The translations under genes and the position numbers were made by a program. From an uncultured Eubacteriales bacterium (GTDB lineage: Bacteria; Bacillota; Clostridia; Christensenellales; UBA1242), in NCBI GenBank assembly GCA_905203455.1, contig CAJKVX010000005.1:1-27411 (forward strand): 27,411 nt of DNA. The letters are read 5' to 3'. The notes beneath the pieces are model-generated. The model did not search any database, was not told where the DNA came from, and was given only the letters and a program-made list of their open reading frames with translations. Positions 1 through 7,072 of this stretch are shown one piece after another. The first letter of the stretch is position 1; each line of letters opens with the position of its first letter.

Positions 1-19
1 TATAAAAAAAGAAGTTGTT

Positions 20-460
20 ATGAATAATATTAAAACTTGGGTGCAAGGTGAAACCTTAGCCAAAAATTATTTAATTGAAAATGGATACAAAATTATTGAC
101 CTTAACTTTAAAAACAAATTGGGTGAAATTGATATAATTGCTATTGACCCTCAAATTCGCCAGCAAGAAAATCTTAAAAAGAAAGTTAGAAATGGTGAAA
201 TGGAAGAGGGGCTTGCAAGAAGGTTAAATGCCATGTGTGAAGATGTTTTGGTGTTTGTTGAAGTGAAGGCAAGAGAAAATGAATTTTTATGGAATCCACT
301 TTTTGCAGTTAATAAACAAAAACAAAACAAGATAATAAAAACTGCAAAATCTTACATCAAATTCAAAAATTTACAAGAATTTCAAGTAAGATTTGATGTT
401 ATTGCGGTAAGTGATAATAAAATAACTCACATTGAAAACGCCTTTCAAGTTAATGAATAA
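20..460 (+). CDS. YraN/UPF0102 family endonuclease-fold protein
   Basis: 146 residues. The family has a restriction-endonuclease-like (PD-(D/E)xK type) fold; its cellular role is poorly defined and no substrate can be read from sequence. Visible signatures are an N-terminal helix with GE..A..YL (residues 10-19), the GEID strand (35-38), the E-V-K catalytic strand (in FVEVKAR, about 79-85) and the RFDV strand near the C-terminus (124-127). The protein is longer than the usual ~115-125 residues because of a charged, helix-like insert of about 28 residues (roughly 44-73) between the GEID strand and the FVEVK strand. The first ATG is used; the Shine-Dalgarno sequence is weak. A TAA at 3-5 could be the end of an upstream gene. 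Confident in the family, not in the function. Confidence 0.88.
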   Translation: MNNIKTWVQGETLAKNYLIENGYKIIDLNFKNKLGEIDIIAIDPQIRQQENLKKKVRNGEMEEGLARRLNAMCEDVLVFVEVKARENEFLWNPLFAVNKQKQNKIIKTAKSYIKFKNLQEFQVRFDVIAVSDNKITHIENAFQVNE

Positions 461-622
461 AATAATTATTAAAATTGTGCATAGCGTAATATATTCAATT
501 ATTTGGCATTGCTTATTATCGTTTTAATGTTAAACAATCTTTGATAAATAGTTATTAGTTTTGTGTCAAATTAATATGGCTTTGCGTTTAGACAGATTTA
601 TTTGATAATTTTTCTAAAATAC

Positions 623-651
623 TTGCAAAATTTGATTTTATGTGTTATTCT
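623..651 (+). promoter_or_regulatory. Promoter of rplS
   Basis: Sigma-A type promoter: -35 TTGCAA (623-628), 17-base spacer, -10 TATTCT (646-651) preceded by TG at 643-644 (extended -10). The start is predicted near 658, giving a leader of about 65 bases. The rest of 461-622 is AT-rich spacer in which I see nothing convincing. Confidence 0.72.
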
Positions 652-657
652 TTTTAA

Positions 658-711
658 GAATTAAGTGGTCCTCTGCGCAAGAGCTTGCACGAACACTTTA
701 TCATACTAATA
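658..711 (+). promoter_or_regulatory. Probable ribosomal protein L19 leader RNA
   Basis: Between the predicted start and the rplS Shine-Dalgarno lies a compact, GC-richer hairpin. AAGTG (663-667) pairs with CACTT (694-698), and an inner GCAA (677-680) pairs with TTGC (685-688) across a GAGC tetraloop, with an asymmetric internal loop between. A leader motif upstream of rplS is known in low-GC Gram-positives and is thought to mediate L19 autoregulation. Position and shape fit; I could not score it against a covariance model. Confidence 0.6.
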
Positions 712-724
712 AAGGAGGCAAACA

Positions 725-1069
725 ATGAGTAATATTATTGATGCTATTGAACAAGAAGGTATGCGCACTGATATTCCTGATTTTAACATTGGTGACACCG
801 TTAAGGTTTATGCTAAAATTAAGGAAGGAAACCGTGAAAGAATTCAAGGTTTTGAAGGTGTGGTAATAGCTCGTAAAAATGGTGGCATTAGGGAAACTTT
901 CACTGTTAGAAGAGTTTCTTTTGGTATTGGCGTTGAAAAAACATATCCGCTTCATTCACCAAAACTTGATCACATTGAAATTGTTCGCAAAGGAACAGTA
1001 AGAAGAGCAAAACTTTATTATCTTCGTGAGCGTTCAGGTAAATCTGCAAAAATTAAAGAGAAAAAGTAA
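725..1069 (+). CDS. rplS: 50S ribosomal protein L19
   Basis: 114 residues, the normal L19 length. L19 sits at the 30S/50S interface of the large subunit. Recognisable stretches are the N-terminal FNIGDTVKVYAKIKEG, the RIQGFEGVVIARKNGG loop, the TFTVRRVSFGIGVE strand and the C-terminal VRRAKLYYLRERSGKSAKIKEK. The ATG follows a strong AAAGGAGG (711-718) at ideal spacing. It is transcribed alone between its own promoter/leader and a strong terminator; the trmD-rimM-rpsP neighbours common in other Firmicutes are not upstream here. Confidence 0.98.
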   Translation: MSNIIDAIEQEGMRTDIPDFNIGDTVKVYAKIKEGNRERIQGFEGVVIARKNGGIRETFTVRRVSFGIGVEKTYPLHSPKLDHIEIVRKGTVRRAKLYYLRERSGKSAKIKEKK

Positions 1070-1083
1070 AAATAATTTACAAA

Positions 1084-1117
1084 ACTCACTTGCATTAGTT
1101 TGCAGGTGAGTTTTTTT
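1084..1117 (+). terminator. Intrinsic terminator after rplS
   Basis: An 11-bp stem (ACTCACTTGCA at 1084-1094 with TGCAGGTGAGT at 1101-1111, one G-U pair) and a 6-base loop, followed by T1111-1117. Strong and well placed 15 bases after the stop. Confidence 0.92.
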
Positions 1118-1165
1118 CAAAAGCAAATGGTGTTTTAAGGTTTGATGTTTGTTCAGATAAAAAGT

Positions 1166-1193
1166 GGTGGTTTTAAAATTTTAAAAAGCCACC
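1166..1193 (-). terminator. Hairpin, possible minus-strand terminator
   Basis: GGTGG (1166-1170) pairs with CCACC (1189-1193), extended by a T/A stem with one G-U. Read on the minus strand the stem is followed by A-C and then a run of five T, so it could terminate a minus-strand transcript; on the plus strand there is no T-run. It lies just downstream of the minus-strand mini-ORF ending at 1222. Confidence 0.3.
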
Positions 1194-1221
1194 CAAAATT
1201 CAAGTTTATTTAAGGTCGAAT

Positions 1222-1290
1222 TTAAACATTTAAATTAATGGCATCTTCAAGTAAGGGGAAGGCTGTTTTAAGGTTCTCATAAATGCCCAT
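1222..1290 (-). other. Possible minus-strand mini-ORF or gene remnant in the rplS-ruvC gap
   Basis: In the 307-base gap between rplS and ruvC, the minus strand reads ATG at 1290 to TAA at 1222, giving a 22-residue peptide (MGIYENLKTAFPLLEDAINL, then NV). The frame stays open back to a stop at 1377-1375, adding about 28 more codons of protein-like composition. There is no Shine-Dalgarno before this ATG, so translation is doubtful. It could be a remnant of a longer gene, a small RNA or chance. The frame overlaps the ruvC promoter on the other strand. I do not recognise the peptide. Confidence 0.25.
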
Positions 1291-1332
1291 GTTGAAATTT
1301 GAATTGATTGGCAAAATTGACTTACAATTAAT

Positions 1333-1361
1333 TTGACTTGCCTTATTTGTGCTGTTAAAAT
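1333..1361 (+). promoter_or_regulatory. Promoter of the ruvC operon
   Basis: -35 TTGACT (1333-1338), 17-base spacer, -10 TAAAAT (1356-1361) with TG at 1353-1354. The predicted start is near 1368, right at the AGGTGA Shine-Dalgarno (1368-1373) of ruvC, so the leader would be only about 9 bases. A second TTGACT at 1317-1322 has no matching -10. Confidence 0.75.
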
Positions 1362-1376
1362 AAAGATAGGTGAATT

Positions 1377-1874
1377 ATGGTTATTTTAGGAATAGACCCT
1401 GGTTATGCAATTGTTGGTTGGGGGGTTATTGAAAAACTTTCAAACGGCAAATGTGTGGTTGTAAATTACGGAGCAATCACAACGGATAAAGACATGCCAT
1501 TTCCTGACAGACTTTTAAAAATAAAAAAAGACCTTGAAGAATTAATTGAAAAATTTAAACCGCAAGTTCTTGCTATTGAAGAATTGTTTTTTAACACAAA
1601 CACCACAACAGCAATTAAGGTTGCTCAGGCAAGGGGGGTTGTTGTTGCAACCTGCCATGAAAAAGGCTTGCTGATTTATGAATACACACCATTACAAATA
1701 AAGCAAGCACTTACTGGGTTTGGGCGGGCTGAAAAGCAACAAATCCAATATATGACTAAAATGATGCTTGGGCTAAAAGCGGTTCCAAAACCAGATGACA
1801 CGGCAGATGCCCTTGCCGTTGCATTAACCCATGCGCAAACAAATAACAGACTAAATTCAAATTTAATGAGGTAA
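1377..1874 (+). CDS. ruvC: Holliday junction resolvase RuvC
   Basis: 165 residues, the usual length. RuvC is a dimeric, metal-dependent endonuclease that cuts Holliday junctions in concert with RuvAB. The RNase H-like catalytic acids are all visible: D7 in GIDPGY, E68 in AIEEL, and D141 and D144 in DTADALAVALTH. The central QARGVV and GFGRAEK stretches are also typical. ATG with AGGTGA Shine-Dalgarno. First gene of a packed run, with ruvA starting 3 bases after its stop. Confidence 0.97.
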   Translation: MVILGIDPGYAIVGWGVIEKLSNGKCVVVNYGAITTDKDMPFPDRLLKIKKDLEELIEKFKPQVLAIEELFFNTNTTTAIKVAQARGVVVATCHEKGLLIYEYTPLQIKQALTGFGRAEKQQIQYMTKMMLGLKAVPKPDDTADALAVALTHAQTNNRLNSNLMR

Positions 1875-1877
1875 CAA

Positions 1878-2480
1878 ATGATATATAGCGTTAAAGGTAA
1901 AGTAAAATTTGAGCAAGAAAATATTTTAGTTGTTGACACAGGCAGTGTTGCCTTTGAATGTGTTTGTTCAACCAACACAGTGTATAAAGCAACTGAAAAT
2001 AAAGATGCCATAAAAGAAATTTTAACCTATATGCAGGTAAGAGAAGACGGAATAACCCTTTTTGGGTTCTTTGACCAAAAAGAAAAAAATCTTTTTTTAA
2101 AACTTATTGAGGTTACAGGAATTGGGCCTAAAATGGCTATTCAAATTCTTTCAAATGCAACAGTTGGAAGCATTATTGAGGCAATAACTTCAGGGGATAT
2201 TAAACTTCTTTCAAACATTAAAGGGCTTGGCAAAAAAACCGCTGAGCGAATTTGCCTTGAACTTAAAGATAAAGTTGACGCACTTGACGGAGAGAATAAT
2301 CTTATTTCAGGCTTGGGGCTTTCAAATTACAAAACCCCTGAAATTGATGATGCCATTAATGTTTTAGTTAGCCTTGGGCTTTCACGGGCAGATGCTATAA
2401 GGCTTACTAATCTTTATGCAAAAAGTGACATGACTGCCGAAGAGGTTGTTGCAATTTGCCTAAAAGAAATGGGGAGGTAG
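1878..2480 (+). CDS. ruvA: Holliday junction DNA helicase subunit RuvA
   Basis: 200 residues, normal for RuvA, which forms a tetramer that holds the four-way junction and loads the RuvB motors. The N-terminal OB-fold (1-~63) ends in FGFFDQKEKNLF. The helix-hairpin-helix region carries VTGIGPKMAIQIL (~79-91) and IKGLGKKTAERICLELK (~114-130). The C-terminal three-helix domain (DDAINVLVSLGLSRADA) contacts RuvB. The Shine-Dalgarno GAGGT lies inside the end of ruvC, so the two are probably translationally coupled. Confidence 0.97.
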   Translation: MIYSVKGKVKFEQENILVVDTGSVAFECVCSTNTVYKATENKDAIKEILTYMQVREDGITLFGFFDQKEKNLFLKLIEVTGIGPKMAIQILSNATVGSIIEAITSGDIKLLSNIKGLGKKTAERICLELKDKVDALDGENNLISGLGLSNYKTPEIDDAINVLVSLGLSRADAIRLTNLYAKSDMTAEEVVAICLKEMGR

Positions 2481-2483
2481 TTT

Positions 2484-3497
2484 ATGGAAGGATTTGATGA
2501 AAGGTTTGTAAGTTCGAATCAGTTAGCAGAAGACAGCGAAGTTGAAAACACTCTTCGCCCAAAAACCATGGCTGAATATGTGGGGCAAACCAAGGTTAAA
2601 GAAAACCTTGAAGTTTACATTAAAGCCTGTAAAAAAAGGGGAGATAACCTTGACCATGTGCTTTTGTATGGCCCACCGGGGCTTGGCAAAACAACACTTT
2701 CACACATTATTGCAAATGAACTTGGGGTTGGGTTAAAACTTACAAGTGGCCCCGCAATTGAAAAGGCAAGTGACCTTGCGGCAATTTTAACAAACCTTAA
2801 TGAAAATGATGTGTTGTTTATTGATGAAATTCATCGCCTAAACCACAATGTTGAAGAGATTTTATACCCTGCAATGGAAGATTTTGCTCTTGACTTTATG
2901 ATTGGAAAAGGCCCTTCTGCAAGGTCAATGAGAATAAACCTGCCTAAGTTTACCCTTATTGGTGCAACAACCAAGGCAGGAATGCTTACAGGTCCACTTC
3001 GTGATAGGTTTGGAGTTATTTGCAGGCTTGAACTTTATTCAGTTACTGAACTTGCAAAAATTGTTAAAAGGTCGGCAAAACTTTTAAATATTGAAATTGA
3101 TGATGATTCAGCGTGTGAAATTGCAAGCAGAAGCAGGGGAACCCCAAGAATAGCAAATAGATATTTAAAGCGTGTTAGAGATTTTGCTGATGTTTTTGGT
3201 AGTGGAAAAATTGATATAAACATAACGCGTCACGCCCTTGAAAAAATGCAGGTTGATGAACTTGGGCTTGATTTTGTTGACACAAGAATTTTAACAACAA
3301 TAATAAACAAATTTAATGGTGGACCTGTTGGGCTTGATACTCTTGCTGCTGCAACTGGGGAAGAAACAAACACCATTGAAGATGTTTATGAACCATATTT
3401 ATTGCAACTGGGGTTTATTTCAAGAACGCCAAGGGGAAGAATTGCGCTTACCCCAGCCTATGAGCATTTAGGAATTAAGGTGAGTAATGAAAACTAA
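2484..3497 (+). CDS. ruvB: Holliday junction branch migration ATPase RuvB
   Basis: 337 residues, normal length. Hexameric AAA+ motor that drives branch migration on RuvA-bound junctions. Visible are LRPKTMAEYVGQ at the N-terminus, Walker A GPPGLGKT (63-70), Walker B FIDEIHRL (112-119), sensor GATTKAGML, the arginine-finger region GPLRDRFG, and the C-terminal winged helix (GPVGLDTLA, FISRTPRGR). The Shine-Dalgarno GGGGAGGT lies across the ruvA stop. Its last codons overlap queA by 11 bases. With ruvC and ruvA it gives a complete RuvABC resolvasome in one operon. Confidence 0.98.
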   Translation: MEGFDERFVSSNQLAEDSEVENTLRPKTMAEYVGQTKVKENLEVYIKACKKRGDNLDHVLLYGPPGLGKTTLSHIIANELGVGLKLTSGPAIEKASDLAAILTNLNENDVLFIDEIHRLNHNVEEILYPAMEDFALDFMIGKGPSARSMRINLPKFTLIGATTKAGMLTGPLRDRFGVICRLELYSVTELAKIVKRSAKLLNIEIDDDSACEIASRSRGTPRIANRYLKRVRDFADVFGSGKIDINITRHALEKMQVDELGLDFVDTRILTTIINKFNGGPVGLDTLAAATGEETNTIEDVYEPYLLQLGFISRTPRGRIALTPAYEHLGIKVSNEN

Positions 3498-4515
3498 AGA
3501 TTTTTATTATGATTTGCCCCCTGAACTTATTGCCCAAACACCAGTTGAACCAAGAGACCACAGCAGGCTTTTGGTCTTCAACCGCAAAACTGGTGAGGTT
3601 TTCCATAAGCACTTTTATGATATTATAGATTTCCTTTCAGACAATGATGTTTTGGTTGTAAACAACACAAGAGTAATTCCTGCAAGGCTTTACGGAACGA
3701 AAGCAAACACTGGGGCAAGGGTTGAAATTTTGCTTTTAAAACGAATTAATTTATGTGAATATGAGTGCTTAATTAAACCTGCTAAAAAGTTTAAGGTTGG
3801 AACGGTGATTGAATTTTCACCAAACCTCAAAGGTGAAATAACTAACAATATTGAAGAAATTGGTGGAAGAATAATTAAGTTTAGCGTGAATTCAGGTTCA
3901 CTTGAACAAGAGTTTGACAAAATTGGCGAAATGCCACTTCCGCCTTACATTCATGAAAAGTTGAAAGACAAAGAAAGATACCAAACTGTTTACAGCAAAA
4001 TTGATGGTTCATCGGCTGCTCCAACGGCAGGCCTTCATTTCACAGATGAACTTCTTGCCAAAATTAAAAATAAAGGGGTTGAAATTTTAGAAGTTACACT
4101 TAATGTTGGGCTTGGAACATTTAGACCCGTTGGCGAAGAAAACATTGAAAATCATCATATGCACAGTGAATATATTGAAGTTTCAAAACAAGTGGCAGAT
4201 GCTTTGAACAGAGCAAAAAAACAAGGAAAGCGAATTATTGCCGTTGGAACAACCAGTGTAAGAACCCTTGAAAGTGCAGCAAATGATAAAGGTGAAATTA
4301 TTCCTTGCAACAAAGAAACAAACATTTTTATTTACCCAGGGGTTAAATTTAAATTTGTTGATGCAATTATAACAAATTTTCATTTGCCAGAATCAACCTT
4401 GATTATGTTAATTTCAGCCTTTGCTGGAAGAGAGCAAACATTAAAAATTTACAATCTTGCTGTGAAAGAAAAATACAGATTTTTCTCTTTTGGCGACAGT
4501 ATGTTTATTTATTAA
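3487..4515 (+). CDS. queA: S-adenosylmethionine:tRNA ribosyltransferase-isomerase QueA
   Basis: 342 residues. QueA transfers the ribosyl group of SAM to 7-aminomethyl-7-deazaguanine in tRNA, forming epoxyqueuosine in the anticodon wobble position. Family signatures include FYYDLPPELIAQTPVEPRD at the start, VLVVNNTRVIPARLYG, PPYIH, DGSSAAPTAGLHFT (~170-183), VTLNVGLGTFRPV and the C-terminal TNFHLPESTLIMLISAFAG. The start overlaps the 3' end of ruvB; the Shine-Dalgarno AAGGTGAG (3477-3484) sits inside ruvB. It is followed 12 bases later by tgt, which acts before it in the same pathway. Confidence 0.98.
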   Translation: MKTKDFYYDLPPELIAQTPVEPRDHSRLLVFNRKTGEVFHKHFYDIIDFLSDNDVLVVNNTRVIPARLYGTKANTGARVEILLLKRINLCEYECLIKPAKKFKVGTVIEFSPNLKGEITNNIEEIGGRIIKFSVNSGSLEQEFDKIGEMPLPPYIHEKLKDKERYQTVYSKIDGSSAAPTAGLHFTDELLAKIKNKGVEILEVTLNVGLGTFRPVGEENIENHHMHSEYIEVSKQVADALNRAKKQGKRIIAVGTTSVRTLESAANDKGEIIPCNKETNIFIYPGVKFKFVDAIITNFHLPESTLIMLISAFAGREQTLKIYNLAVKEKYRFFSFGDSMFIY

Positions 4516-4527
4516 AGTGAGAATTTT

Positions 4528-5643
4528 ATGGAAGAATTTGAATTTAAAGTAAAAAAGAAATGCAAAAATTGCTTTGCAAGAATAGGGGAACTTAAAACCC
4601 CACACGGTGTAATTGAAACGCCAGTTTTTATGCCAGTTGGAACTCAGGCAACTGTTAAAGCGGTTGAGCCACGCGAACTTGAAAATGATGTTGGTGCACA
4701 AATAATTTTATCTAACACTTATCATCTTTACCTTAGGCCAACAGCAGATTTAATTGAAAAAGCGGGTGGGCTTCATAAATTTATGAACTGGAACAGACCA
4801 ATTTTAACTGATAGCGGTGGGTTTCAGGTGTTTTCATTAAGTTCGCTTAACAAAATCACTGAAAATGGTGTTCATTTTAAATCTCATCTTGATGGGTCTT
4901 CGCATTATTTCACACCTGAAAAGTCAATTGAAATTCAAAATAAACTTGGGTCAGACATTGTTATGGCATTTGACGAATGCTCAACTTTTGGCGTCAGTTA
5001 TGATTACGCTAAAAAGGCGTTGAACCGAACTCAAAAATGGCTTGAAAGGTGTTATGTTGCACAAAAAAACCCAAAGCAAATGCTTTTTCCTATTGTTCAA
5101 GGCAACTTTTTTGAAGATTTGCGCTTAAAGGCACTTAATGATATTTTGCCTTATGCAAAGGTTGGGTTTTCAATTGGCGGGCTAAGCGTTGGAGAACCTA
5201 AGCAACTTATGTATGACATGCTTGATTGCATGGCTCCGCATTACCCTGAAAATAAAGCAAGATATTTAATGGGCGTTGGAAGCCCAGATTGCATTGTTGA
5301 GGGCGTTATTCGCGGGATTGATATGTTTGATTGTGTTCTTCCAACAAGAATTGCAAGAAACGGCACTGCGTTTACAAGCACGGGAAAAGTTGTTGTTAAA
5401 AATGGCAAATTTAAAGAAGATTTTGAAACTCTTGACCCTGAATGTGATTGTTATTGTTGCAAAAATTTCACTAAGGCATATTTAAGGCATTTGTTCAACA
5501 CTGATGAAATTTTGGGTGCACAACTTTTAAGCATTCACAATTTAAGATATCTAACGCATTTAACTGAACAAATTAAAGAGGCAATTAAAGAAGATAGGTT
5601 GCTTGAATTTAGGCAAGAATTTTTAAAAAAGACGGGTTATTAG
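4528..5643 (+). CDS. tgt: Queuine/preQ1 tRNA-guanine transglycosylase
   Basis: 371 residues, normal length. Bacterial Tgt exchanges guanine 34 for preQ1 in tRNAs with GUN anticodons. Active-site features are D95 in LTDSGGFQVFSL, the substrate loop GGLSVGEPK (218-226) and nucleophile D268 in MFDCVLPTR. The zinc site is C306, C308, C311 and H337, with the spacing typical of the family. The Shine-Dalgarno is weak (AGTGAG), suggesting coupling with queA. The other preQ1 synthesis genes are not in the window, so base supply (synthesis or salvage) cannot be judged. Confidence 0.98.
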   Translation: MEEFEFKVKKKCKNCFARIGELKTPHGVIETPVFMPVGTQATVKAVEPRELENDVGAQIILSNTYHLYLRPTADLIEKAGGLHKFMNWNRPILTDSGGFQVFSLSSLNKITENGVHFKSHLDGSSHYFTPEKSIEIQNKLGSDIVMAFDECSTFGVSYDYAKKALNRTQKWLERCYVAQKNPKQMLFPIVQGNFFEDLRLKALNDILPYAKVGFSIGGLSVGEPKQLMYDMLDCMAPHYPENKARYLMGVGSPDCIVEGVIRGIDMFDCVLPTRIARNGTAFTSTGKVVVKNGKFKEDFETLDPECDCYCCKNFTKAYLRHLFNTDEILGAQLLSIHNLRYLTHLTEQIKEAIKEDRLLEFRQEFLKKTGY

Positions 5644-5742
5644 TATAATTGTTTAAATATTGACAAAAATTTCTTTTAAATCAGTTGCACAATAAATTTA
5701 AATTTGTTAAACTTGATTTACAAATTGAAAAGGAGAGATAAA

Positions 5743-6285
5743 ATGTTAAATTTATTACTTGATGGCAGTGGCGCAGGCAACTCTTGGTGGATTTATATTA
5801 TTTTGCTTGTTGCAGTTGTGTTTTTGTTGGTTTTTCCAATGTTTACACAGAAAAAAAGAAATAAAGAATATGGTGAAATGGTTAACGGGCTAAGCGTTGG
5901 TGATGAGGTTAGAACCATTGGCGGAATTATTGGAAAAATTGTAAAAATTAATAAAGAACAAGGGGTTACAAAAAGCATTGTAATTGCAAGTGGCAATGAC
6001 AACTCAAAAACAACTCTTGAGGTTGATGTTAGTTGCATTTCATACATTTTAAACCAAGTTAACCCACCAAAAAAAGAAGAAGATAAAAAAGTTGAAGATA
6101 AAAAGGCAGAAACTAAAACCGAAGCTGGGGCAGACAAAAATGCAAAAACTGAAGTTGAGGCTGAAAAAGAGCCAGTGCAAGACGCACAAACTCAACCTGA
6201 AACTAAACCTGCTGAAAGCAAAATAACAACTGCAAAATCAACAACAAAAAATTCAACTAAAACTAAAAAATCTTCAAAAAAATAG
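5743..6285 (+). CDS. yajC: Preprotein translocase accessory subunit YajC, with long charged tail
   Basis: 180 residues. YajC is a small single-pass protein associated with SecDF and the SecYEG channel. One membrane helix (residues ~15-34, WWIYIILLVAVVFLLVFPMF) is followed by the family signature QKKRNKEYGEMVNGLSVGDEVRTIGGIIGKI. The start is the ATG after AAAGGAG (5729-5735); an upstream in-frame TTG at 5704 lacks support. The core ends near residue 103. The remaining ~75 residues are a Lys/Glu/Thr/Ala-rich, probably disordered tail, while most YajC proteins are about 90-120 residues. A TTGACA at 5660-5665 lacks a good -10, so it may be read from the tgt operon. Confidence 0.93.
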   Translation: MLNLLLDGSGAGNSWWIYIILLVAVVFLLVFPMFTQKKRNKEYGEMVNGLSVGDEVRTIGGIIGKIVKINKEQGVTKSIVIASGNDNSKTTLEVDVSCISYILNQVNPPKKEEDKKVEDKKAETKTEAGADKNAKTEVEAEKEPVQDAQTQPETKPAESKITTAKSTTKNSTKTKKSSKK

Positions 6286-6291
6286 TCAGTT

Positions 6292-6323
6292 AAAAAATTT
6301 ATGCACACGCATAAATTTTTTTT
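6292..6323 (+). terminator. Intrinsic terminator after yajC
   Basis: A-rich arm ending TTATGC (to 6304) pairs with GCATAA (from 6309) and its T-tail. The stem has 13 bp with an ACAC loop, and the T-run is 6316-6323. Closes the ruvC-yajC unit. Confidence 0.88.
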
Positions 6324-6389
6324 GTTTAAATTAAAAAAATATTGAATAAAATGTGTTGCAACTGCATAAACTAATTTTTAGAGCAATTA

Positions 6390-6418
6390 TTGACAACAAT
6401 GCACTGTTATGATAAATT
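6390..6418 (+). promoter_or_regulatory. Promoter of the leucine-rich-repeat gene
   Basis: Perfect -35 TTGACA (6390-6395), 17-base spacer, weaker -10 TAAATT (6413-6418). The predicted start near 6425 abuts the Shine-Dalgarno GAGGT (6426-6430). Confidence 0.6.
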
Positions 6419-6438
6419 TAAACTAGAGGTTGTGAAAT

Positions 6439-7005
6439 TTGGTTGAACTTGAAGAATGGCAAAAAACATTTTCGTATTATCACCCGTATTATACGATTGA
6501 TGTTTATTCGGTAAATAATCAGGTGTTAGAGGTTTTAACGGGAATAACGGATATTGGCAAATTTAATGATTATTTAAGGGCAAATTATGGCGAAGCACCT
6601 ATTATTCCTGACAGTGTTCAGTTTATTGCAAACAGGGCACTTCAAAACATTGCCAACATGAAAAGCATTGTTTTGCCCAAATCTTTGCTTGACATTGGTG
6701 AGAGTTCTTTTAGAAGAACTGGGCTTAACTCTGTTGATTTTTCAGGGTGCTCAAAGTTAAGAACAATTGGAAATTATGCTTTTTATGACGCTGATTTCTG
6801 CGGGCTTATTGATTTAAGTTCATGTGAAAATTTATGGCTTATTGGGGACTATGCTTTTGGAATAAATAATTGCATTATGGTTAATCTTCCAAGCCAAAGA
6901 GACAAAATGCATATTGGCGAGGGTGCTTTTTCAAAAAGAAATGGCGGAAATGCAAAGCAAGTTACCACTAAAGATGACGAAGGAGAACAAGTAAGGCTGT
7001 TTTAG
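6439..7005 (+). CDS. BspA-like leucine-rich-repeat protein (LRR_5 type), cytoplasmic
   Basis: 188 residues, starting at TTG. The frame is closed upstream by TGA at 6433-6435, no other in-frame start lies near the 5' end, and GAGGT (6426-6430) sits 8 bases before it. From about residue 57 it shows BspA-type repeats: IPDSVQFIANRALQNIANMK, VLPKSLLDIGESSFRRTGL, SKLRTIGNYAFYDADF and NLWLIGDYAFG. Such repeats usually bind proteins and are mostly found on secreted proteins. This one has no signal peptide or anchor, so it should be cytoplasmic. It has its own promoter and terminator. Its position between yajC and secD is where many Clostridia carry the SCIFF peptide (scfA) locus. Function unknown. 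Confidence 0.78.
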   Translation: MVELEEWQKTFSYYHPYYTIDVYSVNNQVLEVLTGITDIGKFNDYLRANYGEAPIIPDSVQFIANRALQNIANMKSIVLPKSLLDIGESSFRRTGLNSVDFSGCSKLRTIGNYAFYDADFCGLIDLSSCENLWLIGDYAFGINNCIMVNLPSQRDKMHIGEGAFSKRNGGNAKQVTTKDDEGEQVRLF

Positions 7006-7017
7006 ACGGCCTTTTTT
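6993..7017 (+). terminator. Intrinsic terminator overlapping the end of the LRR gene
   Basis: AAGGCTGT (6993-7000) pairs with ACGGCCTT (7006-7013) across a 5-base loop (7001-7005), with T7012-7017 after. The stop codon TAG (7003-7005) lies in the loop and the last codons form the left arm. Confidence 0.9.
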
Positions 7018-7023
7018 AATGCC

Positions 7024-7052
7024 TTGTTCTAAATAGTTCAGTTTGCTAATAC
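7024..7052 (+). promoter_or_regulatory. Promoter of the TIGR04086-like gene
   Basis: -35 TTGTTC (7024-7029), 17-base spacer, -10 TAATAC (7047-7052) with TG at 7044-7045. The start is predicted near 7059, just before the GAGGT Shine-Dalgarno (7061-7065). It follows directly on the preceding terminator. Confidence 0.55.
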
Positions 7053-7072
7053 ACTTTATTGAGGTATTAAAA

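Noticed and set aside
576..605. Nine-codon frame MALRLDRFI before TGA, resembling the start of an S4-domain protein
   Set aside because: No Shine-Dalgarno, immediate stop and no continuation in other frames; most likely chance.
5660..5690. TTGACA and TTGCAC as -35 elements of a yajC promoter
   Set aside because: Neither has a convincing -10 at 16-18 bases; read-through from tgt is as likely.
5704..5742. Earlier TTG start for yajC
   Set aside because: It would place the strong AAAGGAG Shine-Dalgarno inside the coding region; the ATG at 5743 is ideally spaced from it.
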